Shown: piece after piece, positions 1 through 9,161 of the stretch
Layout: each line of letters opens with the position of its first letter
Position numbering within the stretch: the stretch's first letter is position 1
Assembly (NCBI GenBank): GCA_903858085.1
Contig: CAIOHJ010000046.1
Coordinates: forward strand, 1 to 36,554
Length of the DNA: 36,554 bases
Origin: an uncultured Chloroflexota bacterium
GTDB lineage: Bacteria > Chloroflexota > Anaerolineae > Caldilineales > Caldilineaceae
Reading direction: 5' to 3'
Made by a program: the position numbers and the translations under genes
Notes under the pieces: model-generated
Seen by the model: the letters and a program-made list of their open reading frames with translations, nothing else
Told to the model about the DNA's origin: nothing
Database searches by the model: none

Positions 1-719
1 GCCGCTGCCAGCAGCGGTTCAACCTCGCGGGGCGCTGTACAGTTGACCCCGACAGCCACTACCTGGGGACAGGCCTCTGCCAGCGCAACTGCCTCTGCCC
101 ACGGTTCACCCGAGGCAAGCCGCTCCCCATCTCGACAGCTGAACGACAGCCAGGCCGTCATGGGGGCAAATTCCGGCAGCAGCTGCGTCAACGCCCTGGC
201 TTCCTCAAGACAGGGAATGGTCTCGCAGGCCAGCAGATCTGCCGCTGTGCCGGCCAATACCCGCATCCGTGGCCGGTGCCAGGCAGCCAGTGCCGCACAG
301 CCGACCCCATAGTCGCCCCGGTATTCGGAACCATCCGCCAGAAAGGCGCCGTACGGCCCGATCGAGGCAGCCACCAGCGGGCGCTGCACAGCCTGTACCT
401 CCTGCTGAAAGCGCGCCACCGCCTCCAGAGCCAGCTCCACGCTCAGCTGCCAGAGCCTGAATACCTGCTCGGCCTGCAACCCGCGCTGCTGAAAACCTTC
501 CAGACTGGCCTGATAGCTGGCGGTGATCAGCACGTCGGCACCGGCACGCAAATAGTCGAGGTGCACGGCGGCGATCTGCTCGGGCGCGTCGACCAGCACC
601 CGCGCCGACCAGAGCGCATCGCTCAGGTCGGCGCCGCGCCGCTCCAGCTCGGTGGCCAGCCCACCGTCCAACACCAACGCCCGGCCGCCAGCCAGCCGGG
701 ACTCCCACAAGTTTTTCAA
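1..719 (-). CDS. Homocysteine S-methyltransferase (C-terminus cut by window edge)
   Basis: This cytosolic enzyme family moves a methyl group from S-methylmethionine or a related donor to homocysteine, making methionine. About 239 residues are visible. The N-terminus reads LVLDGGLATELERRGADL, followed by GADVLITASYQAS and GPYGAFLADGSEYRGDYG, all typical of the MmuM/YagD family. Near the window start comes GVNCTAPREV, whose Cys is the first zinc/thiol-binding Cys of the family; the later CC pair would lie beyond the edge. The frame stays open to base 1. The likely start is the TTG at 719, which overlaps the stop of the upstream membrane-protein gene; a second in-frame TTG lies at 710. Family E. 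coli MmuM is about 310 residues, so roughly 70 residues are missing. The methyl donor cannot be told from sequence. Confidence 0.88.
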   Translation of the reverse strand, partial: MKNLWESRLAGGRALVLDGGLATELERRGADLSDALWSARVLVDAPEQIAAVHLDYLRAGADVLITASYQASLEGFQQRGLQAEQVFRLWQLSVELALEAVARFQQEVQAVQRPLVAASIGPYGAFLADGSEYRGDYGVGCAALAAWHRPRMRVLAGTAADLLACETIPCLEEARALTQLLPEFAPMTAWLSFSCRDGERLASGEPWAEAVALAEACPQVVAVGVNCTAPREVEPLLAA

Positions 720-1222
720 CCTGCGCTGCGCGCCTCCTCTGCTCTGGCCAGCAGAATGACCGCTCCCATCAAGGCCAGCCCAGACAGCCCCAGGGGGGCC
801 AAAGGCGGAGGGGCAGATTCCCCCCGCTCTCCACGTACCTCGCGCGCCTCACCCTCCTCTTCTTTCTCTTCGCTGCTGGGCCCCGCCTGATACGCAACCA
901 GCTGCAGACTGGGCTGGGCCGGCAGACGCGCAGCTTCGCCGCCACCTTCCTCCAAATGCTCGCGCACCCCCATCAGCCCGGAGAGCGAAAGCACAATCAG
1001 CAGCAGCCCCAGCAGCGGACGCAGCCTCCCTCTGGCAAACAGCCCAAGCAGCATCACGGCCAGCCCCACCGCTGTGGCGACCAAACCGATCTGCTGTGAA
1101 CCTTCCCAGTGCCGATACAGTACGAGTTCCCCCAAAAGAACCGCAAAGCCCCCGGCCAGCAGCCCCAACAACAGCACATCCCGACGCCTGGCTAAGAAGA
1201 TCTGCAATGAACTCACAATCAT
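716..1222 (-). CDS. Small membrane protein of unknown function
   Basis: I do not recognise this 168-residue protein. It shows about four hydrophobic segments: near residues 17-35 (LLLGLLAGGFAVLLGELVL), 45-62, 69-84 and 145-160. Between the third and fourth lies a highly charged stretch rich in Glu (around SSEEKEEEGEAREVRGERGE) that should be soluble. The ATG at 1222 has a GAGGA almost touching it. The in-frame GTG at 1216 sits about 6 bases after that GAGGA, so translation may really begin there. Its TGA stop overlaps the TTG start of the homocysteine methyltransferase, so the two are probably co-translated. A terminator-like hairpin lies just upstream. Confidence 0.7.
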   Translation of the reverse strand: MIVSSLQIFLARRRDVLLLGLLAGGFAVLLGELVLYRHWEGSQQIGLVATAVGLAVMLLGLFARGRLRPLLGLLLIVLSLSGLMGVREHLEEGGGEAARLPAQPSLQLVAYQAGPSSEEKEEEGEAREVRGERGESAPPPLAPLGLSGLALMGAVILLARAEEARSAG

Positions 1223-1246
1223 TCCTCATTTCTCGCAGAGAGCTTG

Positions 1247-1273
1247 AAAAAATTCCGCCAGCAACCGCTGACG
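1247..1273 (-). terminator. Rho-independent terminator or attenuator hairpin
   Basis: Read on the minus strand, CGTCAGC-GGTT-GCTGGCG forms a 7-bp stem (one G-U pair) with a 4-base loop, followed by GAATTTTTTC. It lies after the aminopeptidase/GNAT pair, only about 25 bases before the start of the next gene. It could end the upstream operon or act as a leader attenuator for the downstream genes. Confidence 0.55.
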
Positions 1274-1294
1274 ACTCTTCTCGGGTACGCGCAA

Positions 1295-1322
1295 AATATT
1301 TTCTGCAGATTAAAATTTCCAA
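1295..1322 (-). promoter_or_regulatory. Possible promoter upstream of the membrane-protein gene
   Basis: On the minus strand, TTGGAA and AATATT are 16 bases apart in an AT-rich pocket inside an otherwise GC-rich region. The match to the -10 consensus is only moderate. If real, transcription would pass through the hairpin at 1247-1273 before reaching the gene. Confidence 0.3.
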
Positions 1323-1368
1323 TGAAACAGATGAGTGCCCGATGAAGACGACGCCCCCCTGCCGCTCT

Positions 1369-1955
1369 TCAGAGACGGGCCAGGGAGGAGAGCCAGCGCT
1401 CGACCGCCGGGTGGGGCAGCTGCTGAGAAAGCGCCTGCCAACCGCGCTCTGCCTCAACCGCAGCGCGCTCGGCGGGGTCTGGCACAAATCCAAAGTCCAG
1501 ATAACACTTGATGGCCCAGAGCCGCTGTGTGTTGGTGCCCAGCATCGCACGCGTCTGGTCGCAAGCAATCCGGCGCAGCGCATGTGCCACCATGGCTTTG
1601 GCCAGCCCGCGACGTTGGTGGGCGGTGGCAACCACCAGCCAGTGGATCTGGCCCCAGCCACCGCGCCCCTTCCAGTCGTCCTGCCACCAGGCTGTGATCG
1701 TGCCGACATCCTCGCCGGTCGGGGCCTGCACAAAAAACATGCGATCCGCCAGGCTGGCACGCTCTCCGCCAAACGACTGCTCGAAATGCGCTCGCTCCAC
1801 TCGAAACCACGGCTCGGCATCCTGGTGCAGCGCCACCCAGCTCTCTTCATCCCCCATCCGATAGGAACGAAACCTGTAGCCAGCAGGCAACGGGCAGAGA
1901 GGCAGATCGTCCATCCCCAGACGCACCATGTGGACCGCAGCATCTACCAGTCTGT

Positions 1956-1959
<4 letters not shown>
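1369..1959 (-). CDS. GNAT-family N-acetyltransferase
   Basis: The 196-residue protein has the GNAT fold signature. Strand-rich text MFFVQAPTGEDVGTITAWW is followed by the acetyl-CoA pyrophosphate loop HQRRGLAKAMV (motif A, Q/RxxGxA) and a later LYLDFGFVP-like segment (CYLDFGFVPDP). The family transfers acetyl from acetyl-CoA to amines; the substrate here is unknown. The ATG at 1959 was chosen because it overlaps the TGA of the upstream aminopeptidase gene (ATGA), although the frame is open further upstream. The coupling suggests shared expression with the aminopeptidase. Confidence 0.82.
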
Positions 1960-3221
<1,262 letters not shown>

Positions 3222-3294
3222 GCAAACCCTCCTTGTTCAAAAGCCCACGACAGCTCTGCCGCAAGCAGGTGGAACCCAGAATTGACTCCTTGCC

Positions 3295-3303
3295 ATTATA
3301 GCA
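3295..3303 (-). promoter_or_regulatory. Extended -10 promoter for the aminopeptidase gene
   Basis: The minus strand reads TGCTATAAT, a perfect -10 hexamer with the TGn extension, about 75 bases upstream of the aminopeptidase start. No good -35 is seen at 17 bases, as is common for extended -10 promoters. It lies in the divergent gap between the aminopeptidase and the alpha/beta hydrolase. Confidence 0.55.
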
Positions 3304-3404
3304 CGCAAGCCGACCCACCCCACCTCCGCCCGCCAGTTGCAAAATTCGGGTCGATCGGATAGACTCTCACGGAAACGTTGGCCAAAATCTGGACAATTCT
3401 TACT

Positions 3405-4265
3405 ATGCAGACAACCGCTTCTCCACCACGCCCACTGGCCGCCTACCAGTCACCGCACCATGCACCCTTTTACTGGCACAACGGCCCCCATGCAGTGCTG
3501 CTGATCCATGGCTTTCCCGGCACGCCCGCGGAGATGCGCCCGGTCGGCGAGCTGTTGGCCCAGGAAGGGTGGAGCGTCCATGGACTGCTCCTGCCCGGGT
3601 TCGGCGCGCAGTTCCCTACCCTGGGCGACCGCCAGCAGGTCGACTGGCAGTCTGCCGTCGACAGAGCCGCCACCGAACTGTGCCGCTCGCACACCACCGT
3701 GCTGCTGGCCGGCAATTCGTTCGGCGCCGCGCTGGCACTCGCCGCAGCGGCCCGCCTGCCAGTCGACGGGCTGGTCCTCTTTGCCCCCTTCTGGCGGCTC
3801 GACTCCTGGCTGGATGCGCTCTATCCGCTGGCAGAACGTCTGCTGCCGAGCATTCGCCCCTTTGCCCGCGCCGATTTCAAAGACACCGATTTTCGACGAG
3901 AGTTGACCTACTTTTTGACCGACGTCGATTTCGACGACCCGGTCGCGCAGGCCCAGATCCGTCAGCTGGAGCTGCCGACGCGCCTGCTGGGGCAGGTGCG
4001 CCGAGTGGGCCAACAGGGATTTGTCGCAGCCAGCCGGGTGCAAGCACCTGTGCTCATCTTTCAAGGACGACACGACCCCCTCGTGACACCCCAGGTCACC
4101 CAGCGGCTGGCCCGACGCCTGCCCAATCTGGCCGGATATATTGAACTCGCCGGCAAACACGACCTGGTTCGTGGCCTGACCCCTGGCTGGGACCTGGTCG
4201 TCCAGTCGCTGCGATCCTTTGCCAACCAGCTCGCCGTCCAGCCCGCAGCGCCAGCCCCCACATAA
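3405..4265 (+). CDS. Alpha/beta hydrolase (carboxylesterase-like)
   Basis: The 286-residue protein has a complete alpha/beta hydrolase triad: oxyanion loop LIHGFPGTP, nucleophile elbow LAGNSFGAA (GxSxG), Asp in FQGRHDPLV and His in AGKHDLV. The size and layout resemble bacterial monoacylglycerol-type carboxylesterases (Est30-like), but the substrate is not predictable. The ATG at 3405 is preferred; a TTG at 3378 would add nine residues. The C-terminus is Pro/Ala-rich. The gene ends 21 bases before cruF and runs in the same direction, so it may serve the carotenoid operon, for example on an acyl ester; that is inference only. Confidence 0.85.
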   Translation: MQTTASPPRPLAAYQSPHHAPFYWHNGPHAVLLIHGFPGTPAEMRPVGELLAQEGWSVHGLLLPGFGAQFPTLGDRQQVDWQSAVDRAATELCRSHTTVLLAGNSFGAALALAAAARLPVDGLVLFAPFWRLDSWLDALYPLAERLLPSIRPFARADFKDTDFRRELTYFLTDVDFDDPVAQAQIRQLELPTRLLGQVRRVGQQGFVAASRVQAPVLIFQGRHDPLVTPQVTQRLARRLPNLAGYIELAGKHDLVRGLTPGWDLVVQSLRSFANQLAVQPAAPAPT

Positions 4266-4286
4266 GGCTCACGAAACGGAGACCCC

Positions 4287-5081
4287 ATGGCGTCATCGCT
4301 TTCTCAGACTGTTCACCAACTCACCGGACCTACGCTGGCAACCAGGCTGCGTAGGCCCGCCTGGCTGCTCTTCATCGCCTGGCTGCTGACCCTGATCGCC
4401 ATCCCGATCCTGCGCTGGATCGTCGGTGACAGCATCCTGGCACAGGGCGTGATCGCCGGCGTACTCTTGCAGAGCGCGGCTGTGCTGGCCTTCTGTCTCC
4501 AGGCCTGGGGAATGGGCGCCACTGTCCGGGTCGCGCTGAGCGTCGTGGTGCTCTCCTGGTCTGTCGAATGGATCGGCAGCACCACAGGCTTTCCCTTCGG
4601 CGCCTACCACTACACCGCTGCGCTGGCGCCGTTGGTCGGGGGGGTCCCTGCCGCCATCCCAGTGGCCTGGTGGATGATGCTGCCCCCCGCCTGGGCGGTC
4701 GCCTACGCTGCGACCGGGCAGCCCCACGGCTGGCGCTTTGTGCTCGTCAGTGGCCTTGCCTTCACCGCCTGGGATCTGTTTCTTGATCCACAGATGGTTG
4801 CATGGGGCTACTGGGTCTGGGAAACGCCAGGCCTCTACTTTGGTATCCCCCTCGTCAACTATGCAGGCTGGCTGCTGGCATCCTGCCTGCTGACCGCTGT
4901 CGTGCGGCCACCGGCGGCGCCGCTGGCACCGCTGCTGACCGTCTACGGCGCCGTCTGGTTCCTGCAAAGTGTGGGACTGGCGATCTTCTGGCAGATGCCC
5001 GGCCCTGCGCTGTTCGGGTTTGTCGGCATGGGGCTGGCCGGACTCTTCGCCTTGCTCGGGCTCCGTCGCCAACGCCGATGA
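4287..5081 (+). CDS. cruF: Carotenoid C-1',2' hydratase, CruF type
   Basis: CruF hydrates the psi end of acyclic or monocyclic carotenoids, giving a tertiary 1'-hydroxyl that is then glucosylated. The 264-residue membrane protein has about seven hydrophobic helices and the family landmarks: VEWIGSTTGFPFGAYHYT, GGVPAAIPVAWWMMLPPAW, and TAWDLFLDPQMVAWGYWVWE followed by GLYFGIPLVNYAGWL. The conserved acidic residues (Glu in VEWIG, Asp in WDLFLDP) are present. GGAG lies six bases before the ATG. Its TGA overlaps the ATG of the plsY-like gene. The neighbouring glycosyltransferase and CrtI-like enzyme support a carotenoid role. Confidence 0.88.
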   Translation: MASSLSQTVHQLTGPTLATRLRRPAWLLFIAWLLTLIAIPILRWIVGDSILAQGVIAGVLLQSAAVLAFCLQAWGMGATVRVALSVVVLSWSVEWIGSTTGFPFGAYHYTAALAPLVGGVPAAIPVAWWMMLPPAWAVAYAATGQPHGWRFVLVSGLAFTAWDLFLDPQMVAWGYWVWETPGLYFGIPLVNYAGWLLASCLLTAVVRPPAAPLAPLLTVYGAVWFLQSVGLAIFWQMPGPALFGFVGMGLAGLFALLGLRRQRR

Positions 5082-5698
5082 ACACCCTGTGGCTCTGGAT
5101 CGCTGCCGGTTTTCTGGCCGGATCGCTCCCCTTTGCGGTCTGGATCGGACGGTGGGCACTTCGGAAAGAGATCACCCACTACGGCGACGCCAACCCTGGC
5201 GCCACCAATGTGCTGCGTGCAGGGGGGCGCTGGAGCGCAGCACTCGTGCTGCTGCTCGATATTCTCAAGGCCGCGCTCCCGGTCGGCGGTGCCTATCTGG
5301 CTGGTGGGCTCGACGACTGGCGGCTGGTGCCCGTGGCACTGGCGCCGCTGGTCGGCCATGCCTTTTCGCCCTGGCTGGGGTTCCGGGGGGGCAAAGCGGT
5401 CGCCACGACGGCAGGAATGTGGGCCGCCCTCACCCTCTGGAGCATCCCGACAGTCAGCGGGGTCAGCTTGCTCCTCTTCACCCAGCTGGTCGGCGCCAAC
5501 GGCTGGGCAGTTCTCGGCGCCTATGGGGTCGTTTTGATCTACCTGCTGCTGACCCCGCATGCCCTCGATTGGTGGGCGTTCCAGCCGGCGACGCCGATCC
5601 TGCTCGCCATCTGGGCAGGCAGCCTGCTTGTGCTGCTCTACCGACACCGTGCTGACCTCGCCCACCCCCCCCTGCTGCGCAGAAGAAAGCGTCCATGA
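5078..5698 (+). CDS. plsY: PlsY-like acyl-phosphate:glycerol-3-phosphate acyltransferase
   Basis: PlsY is a membrane enzyme that acylates glycerol-3-phosphate using acyl-phosphate, the first step of phospholipid synthesis. This 206-residue protein keeps motif 1 (GSLPFAVWIGRW, then YGDANPGATNVLRAGG) and motif 2 (GHAFSPWLGFRGGKAVATT). It does not keep the usual C-terminal motif 3 (RHxENIxRLLxGxE); it ends YRHRADLAHPPLLRRRKRP instead. The start was placed at the ATG overlapping the cruF stop (ATGA), and its own stop overlaps the next start the same way. Being coupled on both sides to carotenoid genes is unusual for plsY. It may be housekeeping, or it may acylate another lipid such as a carotenoid glucoside. 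Confidence 0.85.
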   Translation: MNTLWLWIAAGFLAGSLPFAVWIGRWALRKEITHYGDANPGATNVLRAGGRWSAALVLLLDILKAALPVGGAYLAGGLDDWRLVPVALAPLVGHAFSPWLGFRGGKAVATTAGMWAALTLWSIPTVSGVSLLLFTQLVGANGWAVLGAYGVVLIYLLLTPHALDWWAFQPATPILLAIWAGSLLVLLYRHRADLAHPPLLRRRKRP

Positions 5699-6825
5699 CC
5701 CTGCTGCTGCTGGCAGTCACCGTGGGGCTGGCAGTTCTGCTGGCAATTGCCGCGACCAACTATCGCGCCTTCCCACGCCTGCACCCTGCCCCCGCGACGA
5801 GCCCACAGCCGAACGTTTCGGTGCTCATCCCTGCCCGCAACGAGGCAGCTATTCTCGCCGAGACCTTGCAACGGCTGGCCACACAAGACTATGCGAATCT
5901 GGAGATCCTGGTGCTCGACGACCGCTCCGAAGACAGCACCCCCCAGATCGCACGTCAGCTGGCCGCCCAGTTCCCCCATATCCGCGTGCTGCAAGGCACC
6001 CCCCTCCCCCCAGGCTGGACCGGCAAAAACTGGGCCTGCGCCCAGCTGGCCGCCGCCGCCACCGCCGAAATTCTCCTCTTCACCGACGCCGATGTCCGCT
6101 GGCACCCCGGCGCCGTGCAAAGCGTCGCCGCAACCCTCCAGACCCTGGACGCCGACCTGCTCACCGTCTGGCCCACCCAGATCACCCACAGCTGGGGCGA
6201 ACGGCTGACCGTGCCGCTGATGGCCATGGCCGTGCTCGGCTACCTGCCCGTCCGCCTGGCCCACGATTTCTTCCACCCACTCGCCGCCGCCGCCAACGGC
6301 CAGTGCATGGCCTTCCGCCGCCCAGCCTACACCGCCATCGGCGGACACGCCGCCGTGCAGGCAGCCATCGTCGAAGATATCCAGCTGGCTGAACATATCA
6401 AAGCAGCCGGCTTCAAGTTGCGTATGGCCGATGGCGCCGGGCTGGTTGCCTGCCGCATGTACGCCGGCAGCCAGGCCGCCTTCGACGGCTATACCAAAAA
6501 TATCCTGGCCGGCCACCACAACCGCCTCAGCCTGTTGGCGCTCTCCACCCTCTTTCATGGGTCCCTGTTTCTCTTTCCCTGGATCTGGCTGCTGGCAGGC
6601 GCCCACTGGCCGCTGCCCGGCTGGCCCGGCTGGCCGCTGGCCCTGACCCTCGCCGGCGTGACCCTGCGCGGCGTCACCGCCGCCGCCACCCGCCAACGGG
6701 TCACCGACGCCGTGACCTTGCCCCTCTCCGTGCTGCTCTTCACCGCAATTGCCGCCCGCGCCCTCTGGTGGAAAGCACGCTACGGCGGCGTACTCTGGAA
6801 AGGTCGAGTGCTCCATGTCTCCTGA
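5695..6825 (+). CDS. cruC: Family 2 glycosyltransferase, CruC-like carotenoid glucosyltransferase
   Basis: This 376-residue membrane GT2 enzyme fits the CruC/CrtQ group, which glucosylates hydroxylated carotenoids. It has an N-terminal membrane anchor (residues 2-22) and the nucleotide-sugar domain with VSVLIPARNEAAIL, EILVLDDRSEDST and LPPGWTGKNWAC. The metal-binding TDAD sits in LLFTDADVRW, the acceptor-site GQCMAFRRPAYTAIGGH follows, and the catalytic ED in IVEDIQLAEHIK comes next. Three or more C-terminal helices follow from about residue 280. It overlaps plsY by 4 bases and the crtI-like gene by 11. The context after cruF makes a carotenoid acceptor likely; the sugar is inferred. Confidence 0.8.
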   Translation: MTLLLLAVTVGLAVLLAIAATNYRAFPRLHPAPATSPQPNVSVLIPARNEAAILAETLQRLATQDYANLEILVLDDRSEDSTPQIARQLAAQFPHIRVLQGTPLPPGWTGKNWACAQLAAAATAEILLFTDADVRWHPGAVQSVAATLQTLDADLLTVWPTQITHSWGERLTVPLMAMAVLGYLPVRLAHDFFHPLAAAANGQCMAFRRPAYTAIGGHAAVQAAIVEDIQLAEHIKAAGFKLRMADGAGLVACRMYAGSQAAFDGYTKNILAGHHNRLSLLALSTLFHGSLFLFPWIWLLAGAHWPLPGWPGWPLALTLAGVTLRGVTAAATRQRVTDAVTLPLSVLLFTAIAARALWWKARYGGVLWKGRVLHVS

Positions 6826-8311
6826 CGCCCCCATCCTGGTGCTCGGTGCCGGCATCGGCGGGCTGAGCGCCGCCATCCGGCTGGCCGCCGCCGGCCACCC
6901 TGTCCAGATCCTCGAACAAAACGATGCCCCCGGCGGCAAAATGAGCCAGATCAGCGCCGACGGTTTTCGCTGGGACACCGGCCCTTCCGTGATCACGATG
7001 CGCCCCGTCTTCGAAGAGCTCTTCACCGCAGCCGGACGTCGCCTGGAAGAGTACCTGACCTTGCTGCCGGTCGATCCGCTGACCCGTTACTTCTACCCAG
7101 ACGGCACCCGGCTGGACGTCACCCGCGACCTCAGCCGCCTGGCCGAACAGATCGCCGCAATCGACGAGCGAGATGTGGAAGGGTTTCTGGATTTTCTCGA
7201 GTACGGTGCCCGCCTGCACCGGATTACAGGCCCGGTGTTTATCTACAACCACCCCCCTACCTTGCGCACACTGCTCAAGGTGCCCCCAGCCGATATGCTG
7301 CGGGTCGACCCCTGGCTGACGATGGAGCAGGCCATCCGCCGCCGCGTCCGCTCGCCCCAGTTGCGCCAGCTGCTGGGACGCTTCGCCACCTACGTCGGGG
7401 CCAGCCCCTACCAGGCACCCGCCACACTCAGTGTGATCGCCCACGTCGAGCTGACCGGTGGTGTCTGGTACCCGCGCGGCGGCATCTACCAGATCGCCCA
7501 TGCCATGACCCGGCTCGCCGCCGAGCTGGGCGTCAAAATTCGCTGCCAGACATCGGTCGCTCACATCCTGGTGCAAAATGGCGCCGCTACCGGCGTGGTC
7601 ACAGCCGACGGAGAGCAGGTGCCCGCCAGCGCAATCGTCGCCAACGTCGACGTCGCCACCGTCTACGACCGCCTGCTGCCCCCCGACCTGGCCCCTGCCC
7701 GGCGTCGAACACTCTGCACACGCGAGACCTCCTGCTCTGGCTTCGCTTTGCTGCTGGGGGTCGAAGGAAGCTACCCACAGCTCGCCCACCACAACATTTT
7801 TTTCAACCGCGACTACCGCTCCGAATTCACCGACATCTTCCAGCGCGGCATCCCCCCCGACGACCCAACCCTCTATGTCGCAGTCACCAGCAAAAGTGAC
7901 CCCGACCATGCCCCGCCCGGCTGCGAAAATTGGTTTGTGCTCGTCAACGCACCGCCGCTAGGCCCCCGTTTCGACTGGAAGAGCGAAACCGCCGCCTACC
8001 GCACCCGAGTGCTCGACAGACTGGCCAGCTGCGGACTCGACATCCGCACCAAAATTCGCAGCGAACAGACCCTGACCCCTGCCGATCTCCAGACACGCAC
8101 CGGGGCCTGGCGCGGCGCGCTCTACGGCATCTCCTCCAACCAGCCCCTCAACGCCTTGCGCCGTCCCCACAACCGCTGCCCCGACGTCCGCAGGCTTTAT
8201 TTCGCCGGCGGCACCAGCCACCCCGGCGGCGGCGTGCCCATGGTGACCCTGTCCGGCAAGGTCGCCGCCGAATTGCTGCTGGCCGATCGACAGACAGGGT
8301 TCCGCCCTTGA
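6815..8311 (+). CDS. CrtI-family FAD-dependent carotenoid oxidoreductase
   Basis: The 498-residue flavoprotein begins with the dinucleotide-binding motif VLGAGIGGLSAAIRLAAAGH. The CrtI-family substrate signature follows (GGKMSQISADGFRWDTGPS), and the C-terminal FAD motif is LYFAGGTSHPGGGVPMVTLS. The PGGGVPMV form resembles CrtD/CrtP/CrtO-like desaturases and oxygenases rather than the PGAGIPG of classical phytoene desaturase. It may therefore desaturate C-3',4' or oxidise an already-made carotenoid; sequence alone does not decide. The start at 6815 lies inside the 3' end of the glycosyltransferase gene. It closes the carotenoid operon. The 210 bases after it (8312-8521) hold no gene I can support. 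Confidence 0.82.
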   Translation: MSPDAPILVLGAGIGGLSAAIRLAAAGHPVQILEQNDAPGGKMSQISADGFRWDTGPSVITMRPVFEELFTAAGRRLEEYLTLLPVDPLTRYFYPDGTRLDVTRDLSRLAEQIAAIDERDVEGFLDFLEYGARLHRITGPVFIYNHPPTLRTLLKVPPADMLRVDPWLTMEQAIRRRVRSPQLRQLLGRFATYVGASPYQAPATLSVIAHVELTGGVWYPRGGIYQIAHAMTRLAAELGVKIRCQTSVAHILVQNGAATGVVTADGEQVPASAIVANVDVATVYDRLLPPDLAPARRRTLCTRETSCSGFALLLGVEGSYPQLAHHNIFFNRDYRSEFTDIFQRGIPPDDPTLYVAVTSKSDPDHAPPGCENWFVLVNAPPLGPRFDWKSETAAYRTRVLDRLASCGLDIRTKIRSEQTLTPADLQTRTGAWRGALYGISSNQPLNALRRPHNRCPDVRRLYFAGGTSHPGGGVPMVTLSGKVAAELLLADRQTGFRP

Positions 8312-8521
8312 AGACGGCAGGTAGCTTCTGGAAGCGTTCGTACTGCACCCCAGAGCAGAACAGCCGATACTTTTCAGAGGCAGTGGCTGGCGCAAACAGT
8401 GCTCCCCCCTGCGCCCATCCCAAATGCTGCCAGCCAGGCCATCTGTCTACACACAACCGAAAGAGACCGAAACAGCGGCCCTGAGGCTGACAACCACCAA
8501 CATGAGGAGAAACACAAAGCG

Positions 8522-9154
8522 ATGTCTACAGCACTGATCTGGGGGGCGAGCGGCGGAATCGGCAGAGCCTTGGTTGCCCTGCTCCACAGCCACGGATGGA
8601 CAGTCGGCGCGGTCAGCCGCCATCCCCACGACCTGGCCGATCTCACCGATTTCCGCTATGAAGCAGACGCTGCAGACGCCTTCAGCGTGCAGCAGGCTGT
8701 CTACAGAGCGGCACAAGAACTGCCAGCCGTCGACCTCTGGCTCTACGCCGCCGGCGACATCCTCTCCAGCCCGGTTGCCGACCTTGCCCCGGCTGACTGG
8801 AAACGCATCCTGGACGCCAACCTGACCGGCGCCTACACCAGCACCCACCTCAGCCTCCCCTTGCTGGCAGAGAGAGCCCATCTGATGTATGTCGGCGCCT
8901 ACAGCGAAAAGCTGCGCCTGCCCGGGCTCTCCGCCTATGCGGCGGCCAAGGCTGGGCTGGAAGCCTTTGCTGCCGCGCTGGCCAAGGAACAGCGCGATCG
9001 CCGCGTCACCGTGGTGCGTCCAGGGGCGGTAGATACGCCGCTGTGGACCAAAATGCCGCTGCGCCTCCCGCGCGGCGCCAGCTCGCCAGCCACCCTCGCC
9101 GAACGAATGCTCGAAGCCTACCAGGCGGGCACCGTCGGCACCTTGGATCTGTAA
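8522..9154 (+). CDS. Short-chain dehydrogenase/reductase family protein
   Basis: The 210-residue protein has the SDR nucleotide site LIWGASGGIGRALV, the NAG-equivalent YAAGD, and the catalytic YxxxK as YAAAK. Helix-4 Asn is seen in LDANLTGAY, and PGAV lies after the active site. The catalytic Ser normally about 13 residues before the Tyr is not evident: the segment reads YVGAYSEKLRLPGLSAYAAAK, with Ala at that spacing and the nearest Ser at 11. Activity may be altered. The ATG at 8522 follows AGGAG at about 11-12 bases. Substrate unknown. It heads a small unit with the next two genes. Confidence 0.82.
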   Translation: MSTALIWGASGGIGRALVALLHSHGWTVGAVSRHPHDLADLTDFRYEADAADAFSVQQAVYRAAQELPAVDLWLYAAGDILSSPVADLAPADWKRILDANLTGAYTSTHLSLPLLAERAHLMYVGAYSEKLRLPGLSAYAAAKAGLEAFAAALAKEQRDRRVTVVRPGAVDTPLWTKMPLRLPRGASSPATLAERMLEAYQAGTVGTLDL

Positions 9155-9161
9155 GCCCACC

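Noticed and set aside
5638..7026. A 462-codon minus-strand frame, Gly/Gln-rich
   Set aside because: Shadow of the cruC- and crtI-like genes; composition is typical of a reversed GC-rich frame.
8312..8521. Riboswitch or RNA gene in the 210-base gap before the SDR gene
   Set aside because: No recognisable conserved core or strong nested hairpin could be found by eye.
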